This document shows positions 32,940 through 41,173 of a DNA stretch of 64,000 nt, piece after piece. This DNA comes from Streptomyces blattellae (GTDB lineage: Bacteria > Actinomycetota > Actinomycetes > Streptomycetales > Streptomycetaceae), in NCBI RefSeq assembly GCF_009709555.1, contig NZ_WJBG01000248.1, positions 25,620-89,619 on the forward strand, written 5' to 3'. The first letter of the stretch is position 1. Every line of letters begins with the position of its first letter. The notes under the pieces were generated by a model. The model worked only from the letters and a program-made list of their open reading frames with translations. It had not been told where the DNA came from and did not search any database. Both the position numbers and the translations under genes were made by a program.

Positions 32940-33521
32940 ATGGGAAAGACCTATGAGCGCATAGACGGCCGGCTCCGCACCTTCATCGAGGAACAGCCCC
33001 TCTTCTTCACCGCGACCGCCCCGCTCTCCGGCGAGGGCACGGTCAACCTCTCACCCAAGGGCCTGAAGGGTTCCTTCGCGGTGCTGGACGAGCACACGGT
33101 CGCCTACCTCGACTTCGCCGGCTCCACCGCGGAGACCGTCGCCCATCTGCGCGAGAACGGCCGGATCACCCTCATGTGGTGCGCCTTCCAGGGGCCGCCG
33201 AACATCGTCCGCGTACACGGTCGCGGTGAGCCGGTCTTCCGCGACGACCCCCGCTTCGGGGAACTCCTCGCCCACTTCCCGGACATCGACCCGACGCCGC
33301 ACGGGCTGCGCGCGATCATCGTCGTGACGGCGGACCTGGTGCGGGACAGCTGCGGATACGCCGTGCCCTTCATGACCTACGACGAGGACCGCGACCTGCA
33401 CGGCAGGCGCTTCGCGCGCGAGGACGACGCCTCGCTCAGCGCCTACTTCCAGAAGAAGGAGCACATCGGAACGAGCCTGGATGGCCTACCCGGGCTGCCG
33501 CTGCCGCCGTCTACGGTCTGA
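32940..33521 (+). CDS. Pyridoxamine 5'-phosphate oxidase-family flavin protein
   Basis: 193 residues of the PNPOx-like split-barrel fold: FFTATAPLSGEGTVNLSPKG, then LDFAGSTAETVAHLRENGRITLMWCAFQGPPNIVRVHG. This fits FMN- or F420-binding members, not the vitamin B6 enzyme itself. No ribosome site precedes the ATG, and the promoter spacing implies a leaderless mRNA. The next gene starts 3 bp after its stop, which suggests co-transcription with the L,D-transpeptidase. Substrate unknown. Confidence 0.87.
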   Translation: MGKTYERIDGRLRTFIEEQPLFFTATAPLSGEGTVNLSPKGLKGSFAVLDEHTVAYLDFAGSTAETVAHLRENGRITLMWCAFQGPPNIVRVHGRGEPVFRDDPRFGELLAHFPDIDPTPHGLRAIIVVTADLVRDSCGYAVPFMTYDEDRDLHGRRFAREDDASLSAYFQKKEHIGTSLDGLPGLPLPPSTV

Positions 33522-33524
33522 GGC

Positions 33525-34223
33525 ATGCGCCCCGGTGTCGTCGCCGCCCTCGCCGTCCCGTCCTTCCTCCTGCTCGGTGCCGCGCCCGAGGGCGCCGAGC
33601 CGCTGCCCGCGCGGATGGCGGACACCGGTGGCGGCACCCAGCTGATCACGGCCGTCGCACCCCGGACCGGCGCCACGACCGGCACGGTCACGTGGTGGGA
33701 CCTGAGCGACGGCCGCTGGGTGAAGGCGGGTTCCGCAGCCGCCCGCTTCGGCGCGAACGGCCTCGCCGAGGGCGCCACGCGCCGGCAGGGCACGAACACC
33801 ACTCCCACCGGGCTGTACGGCATGCCGTACGCCTTCGGCATCAAGGCGGCGCCGCGCGGGACGGCGTACGAGTACCGCCCGGTGCACCGGAACTCCTGGT
33901 GGTGCCAGGACAACGACTCGCGGTCCTACAACCGCTGGACCGAGCCGCTGGCGGCCGACTGCCGGGCCTCCGAGTCGGAGCAGCTTCTCTCGTACCCCAC
34001 GCAGTACGACCACGCGCTCGTGGTCGACTTCAACTACCGCAAGCCCGTCCGCCACCGCGGGGCCGGAATCTTCCTGCATGTCAACGGGCGCGGAGCGACG
34101 GCCGGTTGTGTGTCGGTACCGGTGGACGCGATGCGGCGGATCCTCCAGTGGGCGGACCCCGGCCGCGGTCCGCACATCGCGATCGGGACGACGAGCGGGC
34201 CCGCGGCGATCACCAGGTACTGA
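33525..34223 (+). CDS. Secreted L,D-transpeptidase-family protein (YkuD-like)
   Basis: 232 residues. A short signal peptide (PGVVAALAVPSFLLLGAAPEGA). The catalytic block HVNGRGATAGCVSV has H185 and C195, the HxxxxxxxxxC(V)S arrangement of YkuD-type peptidoglycan cross-linkers. Three other Cys (127, 146 and the active one) may matter. There is no peptidoglycan-binding domain and the N-terminus differs from actinobacterial Ldt with Ig-like folds, so a specialised cell-wall role is likely. Its last 14 nt overlap the 3' end of the convergent histidine kinase gene. Confidence 0.87.
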   Translation: MRPGVVAALAVPSFLLLGAAPEGAEPLPARMADTGGGTQLITAVAPRTGATTGTVTWWDLSDGRWVKAGSAAARFGANGLAEGATRRQGTNTTPTGLYGMPYAFGIKAAPRGTAYEYRPVHRNSWWCQDNDSRSYNRWTEPLAADCRASESEQLLSYPTQYDHALVVDFNYRKPVRHRGAGIFLHVNGRGATAGCVSVPVDAMRRILQWADPGRGPHIAIGTTSGPAAITRY

Positions 34224-35649
34224 GCCAGGCCGTGAACGTCGTCGATCCCGGTCGGCTGCGCACCGTCACGCGGCCCCCGTGTGCCTCCACGACCGCCGCC
34301 ACGATCGACAGGCCGAGGCCCGCGCCGCCGGTCGCGCTCTTGGTGCGGCGGTCCGCGCGGGTGAAGCGTTCGAAGACGCTCGGCTGAAGGTCCTCGGGGA
34401 CGCCGGGGCCGTCGTCGTGGACCTGGAGTGTCGCCGTCGTGCCGGTGGCCGCCAGGGTCACCGTCACCTTGGTGCCGGAGGGTGTGTGCAAGCGGGCGTT
34501 GGCCAGCAGGTTGGCCAGCACCTGGTGCAGGCGGTGTTCGTCGCCGGTCACCGTCACCGGTTCCTCGGGGAGGTCCAGTCCCCAGATGTGGTCCGGGCCC
34601 GCGGCCCGCGCGTCCGCCACCGCGTCCAGGACCAGGCGGGTCAGGTCGACGGGGGATGCCTCCAGCGGGCGGCCCGCGTCCAGACGGGCCAGCAGCAGGA
34701 GGTCGTCGACCATCGCGCCCATGCGGGTGGACTCGGCGGTGATGCGCTCCAGGGCCCGGGTGACCTCGGGCGGAACCGGTCCCGGATGCAGGAGGGCGAG
34801 TTCGGCGTGGCCGCGTACCGAGGCGACCGGGGTGCGCAGTTCGTGGCTGGCGTCGGCGGCGAAGCTGCGCAGCCGCTCCTCGCTCGCGTGGCGCTTGGTG
34901 AGGGCGTCCTCGACATGCCCGAGCATCAGGTTGAAGGCGGCGGCGACCCGGCCCACCTCGCTGCGCGGGTCGGCCTCGGGGGCGCGCGGCGGCAGCGCCA
35001 CCTCGCCGCTGGCCAGCGGGAGTTCGCTGACCTGGGTGGCGGTCGCGGCGACCCGGCTCAGCGGTCGCAGGGACCAGCGCACCCACAGGGCGCCCGCGAC
35101 GCCGGCGGCCGTGAGGGCCGCACCGGACACGATCCCGGCGACCAGTTCCAGGCGGTGGACGGTGGCCTCGACGGGCTCCAGGGGCAGGCCGGTGATCAGG
35201 ATGTCGCCGTCCATGCCCCGGGAGGCGAGAACCCGGTAGGTGTCCAGGGCGGACAGGTCGAGGCTGTGGACCTTGTCGTCGGCCGGGACCGCGGCGAGCC
35301 TTTTCCTGTCGCCGGCGGTCAGGTGGACGTTCAGAGCGCCGGTGGAGCGGGCGACCGCCGCGTGGGTCACCGTGCCGTCCATCAGCCGGGCGCCGAACGT
35401 GCCCGCGGTCTGAAGGCGGGTGTCGCCGTACACGTCGCCGTCGTAACCGTCGGGCATCAGCCCCTTGAGTTCCAGGCTGACCGCGAACCGGTCACCGGTG
35501 TCGATCAGCCTCTCGTCGAGGCGGTTGGTGAGGAAGCCTTTCAGTCCGACCACGGCGGCCACACCGACGGCGGCGCAGCCGACCGCCAGCAGCACCACGA
35601 GGCCGAGGATGAACCGCGCGCGCAGGGTGTGCGGCAGGATGCGCCTCAT
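34210..35649 (-). CDS. Sensor histidine kinase of a two-component system
   Basis: 479 residues. TM1 (about 12-36), an extracytoplasmic sensor of about 130 residues, TM2 (about 168-190), HAMP, HisKA with H269 in SHELRTP, and HATPase (NLLANARLHTP, DDGPGVPE, GGAGLGLSIV). The sensor part has no domain I recognise. Its ATG overlaps the response-regulator stop (ATGA). Divergent from the flavin-transfer operon, it is the natural sensor for it. The 3' end overlaps the L,D-transpeptidase gene by 14 nt. Confidence 0.93.
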   Translation of the reverse strand: MRRILPHTLRARFILGLVVLLAVGCAAVGVAAVVGLKGFLTNRLDERLIDTGDRFAVSLELKGLMPDGYDGDVYGDTRLQTAGTFGARLMDGTVTHAAVARSTGALNVHLTAGDRKRLAAVPADDKVHSLDLSALDTYRVLASRGMDGDILITGLPLEPVEATVHRLELVAGIVSGAALTAAGVAGALWVRWSLRPLSRVAATATQVSELPLASGEVALPPRAPEADPRSEVGRVAAAFNLMLGHVEDALTKRHASEERLRSFAADASHELRTPVASVRGHAELALLHPGPVPPEVTRALERITAESTRMGAMVDDLLLLARLDAGRPLEASPVDLTRLVLDAVADARAAGPDHIWGLDLPEEPVTVTGDEHRLHQVLANLLANARLHTPSGTKVTVTLAATGTTATLQVHDDGPGVPEDLQPSVFERFTRADRRTKSATGGAGLGLSIVAAVVEAHGGRVTVRSRPGSTTFTAWLSTW

Positions 35650-36386
35650 CGTGCCACCGGTTTCAGCACGTATCCCGCCCCCCGCACGGTGTGGATCATC
35701 GGCTTGCGGCCGGCGTCGACCTTCTTGCGCAGGTAGGAAATGTACAGCTCGACGACATGGGCGCGGCCGCCGAAGTCGTAGGACCACACCCGGTCGAGGA
35801 TCTGCGTCTTGCTGAGCACGCGCCGCGGATTGCGCATGAGGAAGCGCAGCAGCTCGAACTCGGTCGGGGACAGGTCGATCAGCTCGCCGGCGCGGGTGAC
35901 CTCGCGGGCCTCCTCGTCCATGACCAGGTCGCCGACGGTCATGCGCGGCCCCCCGTCCAGCTGCCGGGCCATGCCCGCGCGGCGCAGCAGGCCGCGCACC
36001 CGGGCGACGACCTCCTCCAGGCTGAACGGCTTGGTGACATAGTCGTCGCCGCCCGCCGTGATGCCCGCGATGCGGTCCTCCACGGCGTCCCGCGCGGTCA
36101 GGAAGAGCACACAGACGTCCTCCTTCACGGTGCGCAGGGAACGCAGCACGGCGAAGCCGTCGGTGTCCGGGAGCATCACGTCCAGGACGACGGCGTCGGG
36201 CAGCAACTCCCGGGCGGCGACGACCGCCGAGGCGCCGTCGCCGGCCGTGCGGACCTGCCAGCCCTCGTAGCGCAGGGCGCCGGAGAGGACCTCGGCGAGG
36301 TCGTCGTCGTCATCGACGACGAGGACGCGCAGCGGGGTGCCGTCGGGGCGGGTGAGGGCGGGGCGGCCGGATCTGGTGGTGGTCAT
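35646..36386 (-). CDS. OmpR/PhoB-family response regulator
   Basis: 246 residues. The receiver has an acidic cluster VVDDDDDLAEVL, phosphoacceptor D69 in VVLDVMLP, T in LTARD and K in VTKPFSL. The winged-helix DNA-binding domain is C-terminal (LSPTEFELLRFLMRNPRRVLSKTQILDRVW, then VELYISYLRKKVD). Start ATG 36386 has GGAAGGG at 5 bp. It is translationally coupled to the kinase and divergent from ferric-reductase 1; CTCTGA repeats between them are candidate binding sites. Confidence 0.95.
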   Translation of the reverse strand: MTTTRSGRPALTRPDGTPLRVLVVDDDDDLAEVLSGALRYEGWQVRTAGDGASAVVAARELLPDAVVLDVMLPDTDGFAVLRSLRTVKEDVCVLFLTARDAVEDRIAGITAGGDDYVTKPFSLEEVVARVRGLLRRAGMARQLDGGPRMTVGDLVMDEEAREVTRAGELIDLSPTEFELLRFLMRNPRRVLSKTQILDRVWSYDFGGRAHVVELYISYLRKKVDAGRKPMIHTVRGAGYVLKPVAR

Positions 36387-36452
36387 GGCCCTTCCAGGAT
36401 TCGTGACCCTCCAAGGATCACCCCTCGTCAGCGGGCCGGGGGTCCGGGGAGG

Positions 36453-36480
36453 CTCTGAATTTTCTCTGAGAGTGCGCTCA
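36453..36480. promoter_or_regulatory. Candidate response-regulator direct repeats
   Basis: CTCTGA at 36453 and again at 36464 (11-bp phase), then GCTCA at 36476. Related TTCAGAG and GCTGAGAG occur at about 36491-36509. An 11-bp direct-repeat phase is usual for OmpR/PhoB-type regulators. It lies in the 170-bp divergent spacer. Confidence 0.45.
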
Positions 36481-36556
36481 GCGGGTCCCGGTTCAGAGCG
36501 TGCTGAGAGCTTCCCCTTGCAGAGTTGGGCCCCGGACCTGAGAGAGGACGGCATCC

Positions 36557-37888
36557 ATGACCACCGTGTACGAGCAGCGGGCCGAACCGGCCTCGCGGCT
36601 GACCCCCGCGGGCGCTGTGCTGGCCCTGCTGTGGGGCGGGGCGGCGGCCGTGATCGCCCTCTGGTGGACGAACACCGACACCGTGGCCGGCACGGACGGC
36701 TGGCTGACCGGCGCCGGGCGGATCGCGGGGCTGCTGGGCGGGTACTCCTGCGCGGTGCTGGTCGGCCTGATGGCGCGGGTCCCGGTGCTGGAGCGGCGGG
36801 TCGGCTCGGACCGGGTGGCGCGCTGGCACGCGATGGCGGGCCGCTACACGATCTGTCTGGTGATCGCGCACGCCGTCCTGATCACCGCCGGGTACGCCGC
36901 CCGGGAACAGGTCTCGCTCCTGGAGGAGGCCAGGACCATCATCTTCGACTACCCGGAGATGATCTCCGCCGCCTTCGGCACCGTCATCCTGATCGCCGTC
37001 GGGATCACCTCGGCGCGGGCCGCCCGCCGCAAGCTCAGCTACGAGTTCTGGTACTACGTGCACCTGCTCACGTATCTGGGGATCTACCTGGCCTTCTGGC
37101 ACCAGTTGAGGCTGGGCAACGAGATCCACCCCAGGGAAGACGTCTGGCGGGCGCTGTACGGAGGCGTGGCGGCGCTGGTGCTGTGGTTCCGCGTCCTCGC
37201 CCCGGTGTGGCTGAACCTGCGCCACCGGCTGCGGGTGGAGTCCGTGCACAAGGAGGCGCCGGGGGTGTACTCGGTCGTCGTGACGGGCCGGCACCTGAAC
37301 GAACTGGGCGCGCGGCCCGGGCAGTTCTTCCGCTGGCGGTTCCTGGCGAAGGGCCTGTGCTGGACGTCGACGCCGTACTCCCTGTCGGCGCCGCCGCGCC
37401 CGGACCGGATGCGCATCACCGTCAAGGCGCTGGGCGACCACAGCACGGCCGTGCCGCGGTTGCGGCCCGGCACCCGGGTGTGGGCGGAGGGACCGTACGG
37501 CTCCCTGACCGTCGACCGGCGCACCGCGCACAAGTCGCTGCTGATCGCGGCAGGCGTCGGCATCACCCCGCTGCGGGCACTGTTCGAGACGCTGCCGGGC
37601 GAGGTCACCCTGCTCTACCGGGCCCGCACGGTCCAGGACCTCGCGCTGGGCGGCGAGCTGGACGCCATCGCGCGGTGGCGCGGGGCGCGGGTGCTGTACG
37701 CGCTGAACGGGCCGGACGGGCAGCGCCCGAACATCACCACGCAGGACCTGAAGGCGTCCGTGCCCGACCTCGTCGCCCACGACGTGTACATCTGCGGTCC
37801 GCACGCCTTCGCGCAGGAGGTGTACCGGACGCTGCGCGCCGCCGGTGTGCCGGACCGGCGCATCCACCACGAGTCGTTCGAACTGTAG
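36557..37888 (+). CDS. Ferric-reductase-like transmembrane flavohaem oxidoreductase 1
   Basis: 443 residues. Six membrane helices in the first 215 residues with paired haem ligands (H91 in RWHAMAGRY and H105 in VIAHAV; a second pair in YVHLLTYLGIYLAFWHQL). An FAD domain follows (PGQFFRWRF, STPYSLSAPP), then an NAD(P) domain (LLIAAGVGITPLRALFETLP, YICGPHAFAQEVY). It should move electrons from cytoplasmic NAD(P)H through FAD and two haems across the membrane. First gene of the flavin-transfer operon; the FMN protein gene starts 26 bp after its stop. Confidence 0.92.
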   Translation: MTTVYEQRAEPASRLTPAGAVLALLWGGAAAVIALWWTNTDTVAGTDGWLTGAGRIAGLLGGYSCAVLVGLMARVPVLERRVGSDRVARWHAMAGRYTICLVIAHAVLITAGYAAREQVSLLEEARTIIFDYPEMISAAFGTVILIAVGITSARAARRKLSYEFWYYVHLLTYLGIYLAFWHQLRLGNEIHPREDVWRALYGGVAALVLWFRVLAPVWLNLRHRLRVESVHKEAPGVYSVVVTGRHLNELGARPGQFFRWRFLAKGLCWTSTPYSLSAPPRPDRMRITVKALGDHSTAVPRLRPGTRVWAEGPYGSLTVDRRTAHKSLLIAAGVGITPLRALFETLPGEVTLLYRARTVQDLALGGELDAIARWRGARVLYALNGPDGQRPNITTQDLKASVPDLVAHDVYICGPHAFAQEVYRTLRAAGVPDRRIHHESFEL

Positions 37889-37914
37889 AGCCACGAGAGC
37901 TGTGAGGCGTTGAC

Positions 37915-38391
37915 GTGCATCCGTTGAAGAAGAACCGCCCTCTGCGACGCATCGTCCTGGCGAGCGCCACCACGGTGACCGGGATGGTGATGCTGCTTGC
38001 TCTGAAGCCGCACGAGGCGCCCGAGGCATCGGCGGCTCCCGCCCCGGCTCCGTCGAGCGCTCCGAGCAGCGGGCCCACCGCCGACTCCGGCGGGAGCGGC
38101 GGGTCGTCCACGGGGACGAGGACCATCACCGGCGACTCGGCGCAGACCATCTGGGGCCCCGTCCAGGTCCGCATCACGGTGGAAGGCGGCAGGCTGACCG
38201 ATGTCACCGCCATCGTCTACCCGCAGGCCGATCCGTTCGAAACGGCGCTCAACCAGAGCGCCCTGCCGCAGTTGGAGGAGCAGGCGCTCGCCACCCAGAG
38301 CGCCGACATCGACACGGTCTCGGGGGCGACGTACACGAGTGACGGTTACCGCCAGTCACTTCAGTCCGCACTGGACTCCGCAGGGCTCTGA
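37915..38391 (+). CDS. Extracytoplasmic FMN-binding (flavinylated) protein, one domain
   Basis: 158 residues. An N-terminal membrane anchor or signal (RRIVLASATTVTGMVMLLAL), a Pro/Ser/Gly linker, then one FMN_bind domain with the covalent flavinylation motif SGATYT (136-141), where T139 or its neighbour accepts FMN from ApbE. GTG start at 37915 with GAGG at 8 bp. It sits between two ferric-reductase genes and is the likely first electron acceptor outside the membrane. Confidence 0.9.
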   Translation: MHPLKKNRPLRRIVLASATTVTGMVMLLALKPHEAPEASAAPAPAPSSAPSSGPTADSGGSGGSSTGTRTITGDSAQTIWGPVQVRITVEGGRLTDVTAIVYPQADPFETALNQSALPQLEEQALATQSADIDTVSGATYTSDGYRQSLQSALDSAGL

Positions 38392-38464
38392 ACGCACGGG
38401 CGTCGTGGCACGTATCTGAGGGCCAAGGGATCACACCACCCCCCTTGCCCGCCCCGGAGGAACC

Positions 38465-39847
38465 GTGACCACCACGCTCGCAGGCGGCCGCGCCGCCCGA
38501 CGCCAGACGATGCGCCGCATCCGTCCGCGCCGCTCCCCGGCGACCCTGCTGTTGGTCGCCGTCTGGGCCGGCGCGGCCGGTGTGCTGTGGCTGTGGTGGT
38601 CCAACACCCCGTCCATCAGCGACACCACCGGCAGGGTCATCGCCGCGGGCCGGATCACCGGTCTGCTCGCCGGCTATCTCATGGCGCTCGTGGTGCTGCA
38701 GATGGCGCGGGTGCCCGCGCTGGAGCGCCGGGTGGGCTCCGACCGGGTGACGCGCTGGCACGCGATGAGCGGCCGCTACACGCTCTCGCTGACGCTGGCC
38801 CATGTCTTCCTGATCATGTGGGGCTATGCCCTCCAGGCCGGAAAGGGTTTGGGCTTCATCGTCCAGCAGACGATCGGCTCCATCAGCGTACTGCCGGACA
38901 TGGGCAAGGCCGCCATCGGCACCGGTCTGCTGTTCTTCATCGGGCTGATCTCGATCGGCCCGGTCCGTCGCAGGATTCCGTACGACACCTGGTACCACGT
39001 CCACCTGCTGACGTACGCGGCGGTGTACCTGTCCTTCTGGCACCAGCTCACCACCGGCAACGAGTTCGCCGTGGAGCCCCTCGCGAAGACCTTCTGGTAC
39101 GGGCTGTACGGTGCGGTGACGGCCCTGGTGGTCTGGTACCGCATCCTCACCCCGATCCGGCTGAACATGCGCCACCGTCTGCGGGTCGAGGCGGTCATCG
39201 AGGAGGCGCCCGGGATCGTGTCCGTGCTGATCAGCGGCCGGAAGCTGCACCGGATGGGCGCGGAGGCGGGCCAGTTCTTCCGCTGGCGGTTCCTGGCACC
39301 GGGCATGCGGTTCAGCTCGCACCCCTACTCGCTGTCGGCGGCGCCGCGGCCGGACATGCTGCGGATCACCGTGAAGGCGATCGGCGACCACAGCGCCCGG
39401 CTGCGGGAGCTGATGCCCGGCACGCGTGTGTGGGCCGAGGGCCCGTACGGCGCCATGACCGCCCAACGCCGCAGCCGCGGCAAGGTGCTGCTGGTGGCCG
39501 GCGGGGTCGGCATCACACCGATGCGGGCGCTGTTCGAGACACTGCCGGGCGCCGCCGGTGACATCACCCTGCTGTACCGGGCCAACAGCACCCAGGACCT
39601 GGCGCTGTGGGACGAGCTGGCCGCCATCGCCGACGAGCGGGGCGCCCGGCTGATGTACGCCGTCAACTCCCCGGACGGGGAACGCCCGGACATCTCGGCG
39701 GATCGGTTGCGCCAGAAGCTGCCGGACATCGACGAGCACGACGTGTTCATGTGCGGGCCCCCCGGCTTCGCGCAGGGCGTGTACGAGGCGCTGCGCGGCG
39801 CGGGGGTGCCCGCCCGCCGTATCCATCACGAGTCGTTCGAGATGTGA
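38465..39847 (+). CDS. Ferric-reductase-like transmembrane flavohaem oxidoreductase 2
   Basis: 460 residues, clearly a paralogue of the gene at 36557 with the same layout: haem helices (RWHAMSGRYTLSLTLAHVF and YHVHLLTYAAVYLSFWHQL), FAD domain (GQFFRWRFLAPG, SHPYSLSAAP) and NAD(P) domain (VAGGVGITPMRALFETLP, FMCGPPGFAQGVY). GTG start with GGAGG at 6 bp. Two such reductases in one operon, each followed by its own FMN protein, suggest two parallel or serial electron exits. Confidence 0.92.
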   Translation: MTTTLAGGRAARRQTMRRIRPRRSPATLLLVAVWAGAAGVLWLWWSNTPSISDTTGRVIAAGRITGLLAGYLMALVVLQMARVPALERRVGSDRVTRWHAMSGRYTLSLTLAHVFLIMWGYALQAGKGLGFIVQQTIGSISVLPDMGKAAIGTGLLFFIGLISIGPVRRRIPYDTWYHVHLLTYAAVYLSFWHQLTTGNEFAVEPLAKTFWYGLYGAVTALVVWYRILTPIRLNMRHRLRVEAVIEEAPGIVSVLISGRKLHRMGAEAGQFFRWRFLAPGMRFSSHPYSLSAAPRPDMLRITVKAIGDHSARLRELMPGTRVWAEGPYGAMTAQRRSRGKVLLVAGGVGITPMRALFETLPGAAGDITLLYRANSTQDLALWDELAAIADERGARLMYAVNSPDGERPDISADRLRQKLPDIDEHDVFMCGPPGFAQGVYEALRGAGVPARRIHHESFEM

Positions 39848-39858
39848 CGACGGGAAAC

Positions 39859-39976
39859 TTCAGGACCTCAGGGTCTTCAACACCTTCAGGATCTTCAGGC
39901 CCTTCAGGGTCTTCAGGACCTTCAGGGTCTTCAGGACCTTCGGGGTCTTCAGGACCTTCGGGAATCTTCGGGAATC
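39859..39976. repeat. 9-bp minisatellite, about 13 units
   Basis: Units TTCAGGACC and TTCAGGGTC alternate, with variants TTCAACACC, TTCAGGATC, TTCAGGCCC and TTCGGGGTC, and two final 10-bp units TTCGGGAATC. It starts 12 bp past the reductase 2 stop and runs to 15 bp before the triple-FMN gene. Confidence 0.9.
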
Positions 39977-39991
39977 AGGAGCTCAGGAGCG

Positions 39992-41173
39992 ATGAGGAAG
40001 ACCCATCCCCTTCGGCGTGTCGTGCTTGCCGGCGCCGCAACCGTGTCCGGGATCGTGCTGTTGCTGTCGCTGAAACCGGGCTCGGATTCCGGGTCCGAGG
40101 CGGTGGGCGGCGTGGCGCCGGGCCAGTCGATCGGCGCACAGGAGTCCGCCCAGGGCGGCGCCCAGGCGATCGGCACCGGAACGTTCACCGGTGATGCGGC
40201 CGACACGCAGTACGGGCCCGTGCAGGTCCGGCTGACCGTGAGCGGCGGGAAGATCACCAAGGCCGAGGCGGTACAGAACCCGACCGGCGGCCAGAGCACC
40301 CAGATCAACGACAACGCGATCCCCAAGCTCAACCAGGCCGCGGTGGCCGCCGGGAGCGCCGACATCGACGCGGTCTCCGGGGCGACCTACACCAGCACCG
40401 GCTACAAGCAGTCGCTGCAGTCGGCGCTCGACAAGGCCGCGGCGCAGGGCGGCGGCTCGGCCGAAGGCGGTGCGGGGGGCGGCGCCGCGCAGGCCCAGAC
40501 CGTCACCGGGGACGTGGCGGATACGCAGTACGGGCCCGTGCAGGTCCAGATCACGGTGGACGGCGGGAAGATCACCAAGGCCGAGGCGGTGCAGACGCCG
40601 ACCGGCGGCCAGAGCACGCAGGTCACCAGCAACGCGGTGCCCAAGCTCAACCAGGCCGCCGTGGCGGCCGGCACCGCGGACATCGACGCGGTGTCCGGGG
40701 CGACCTACACCAGCGCCGGGTACAAGCAGTCGCTGCAGTCGGCGCTCGACAAGGTCGAGCCCGCGGGAGGCGGCGCGGAGGCGGGGAGCGGGGCGGAGGC
40801 GGACGCGGGTGCCGCCCCCAGCCCCAGCGCCCCTGCTGATGCCGGTGCCGATGCCGGTGCCGGTGCCGGGCAGGACGCGGGCGGCGGTGTCACCAACGGG
40901 ACCGGGACCGTCACCGGCGAGGTCGTGCAGACGGAGTACGGGCCGGTGCAGGTCCGGATCACGATGCGCGACGGCGAGATCGTCCAGGCCGCGGCGGTGC
41001 AGGCGCCCAGTGGTGGGCGGAGCACCACGGTCTCCAACGACGCGGTGCCCAAGCTCAACCAGGAGACGGTGGCCGCGGGCAGCGCGGACATCGACGCGGT
41101 GTCCGGGGCGACCTACACCAGCGCCGGGTACAAGGAGTCCCTGCAGTCGGCGCTGGATCAGGCCGGTGTCTGA
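39992..41173 (+). CDS. Triple-domain FMN-binding (multi-flavinylated) protein
   Basis: 393 residues. A single N-terminal anchor helix (RRVVLAGAATVSGIVLLLSL) and three FMN_bind repeats of about 85 residues, each with TGD/E-V..T.YGPVQV at the start and SGATYT at the end (129-134, 235-240, 371-376). Gly/Ala/Ser linkers separate them. It should carry three covalent FMN groups outside the membrane, like beads on a wire. Repeats 1 and 2 are nearly identical. AGGAG sites precede the ATG within the repeat tail. Its end overlaps apbE by 8 nt. Confidence 0.92.
   Translation: MRKTHPLRRVVLAGAATVSGIVLLLSLKPGSDSGSEAVGGVAPGQSIGAQESAQGGAQAIGTGTFTGDAADTQYGPVQVRLTVSGGKITKAEAVQNPTGGQSTQINDNAIPKLNQAAVAAGSADIDAVSGATYTSTGYKQSLQSALDKAAAQGGGSAEGGAGGGAAQAQTVTGDVADTQYGPVQVQITVDGGKITKAEAVQTPTGGQSTQVTSNAVPKLNQAAVAAGTADIDAVSGATYTSAGYKQSLQSALDKVEPAGGGAEAGSGAEADAGAAPSPSAPADAGADAGAGAGQDAGGGVTNGTGTVTGEVVQTEYGPVQVRITMRDGEIVQAAAVQAPSGGRSTTVSNDAVPKLNQETVAAGSADIDAVSGATYTSAGYKESLQSALDQAGV

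Noticed and set aside
39859..39976. CRISPR-like array
   Set aside because: Units are 9 bp and adjacent, with no spacers and no cas genes. It is a minisatellite.
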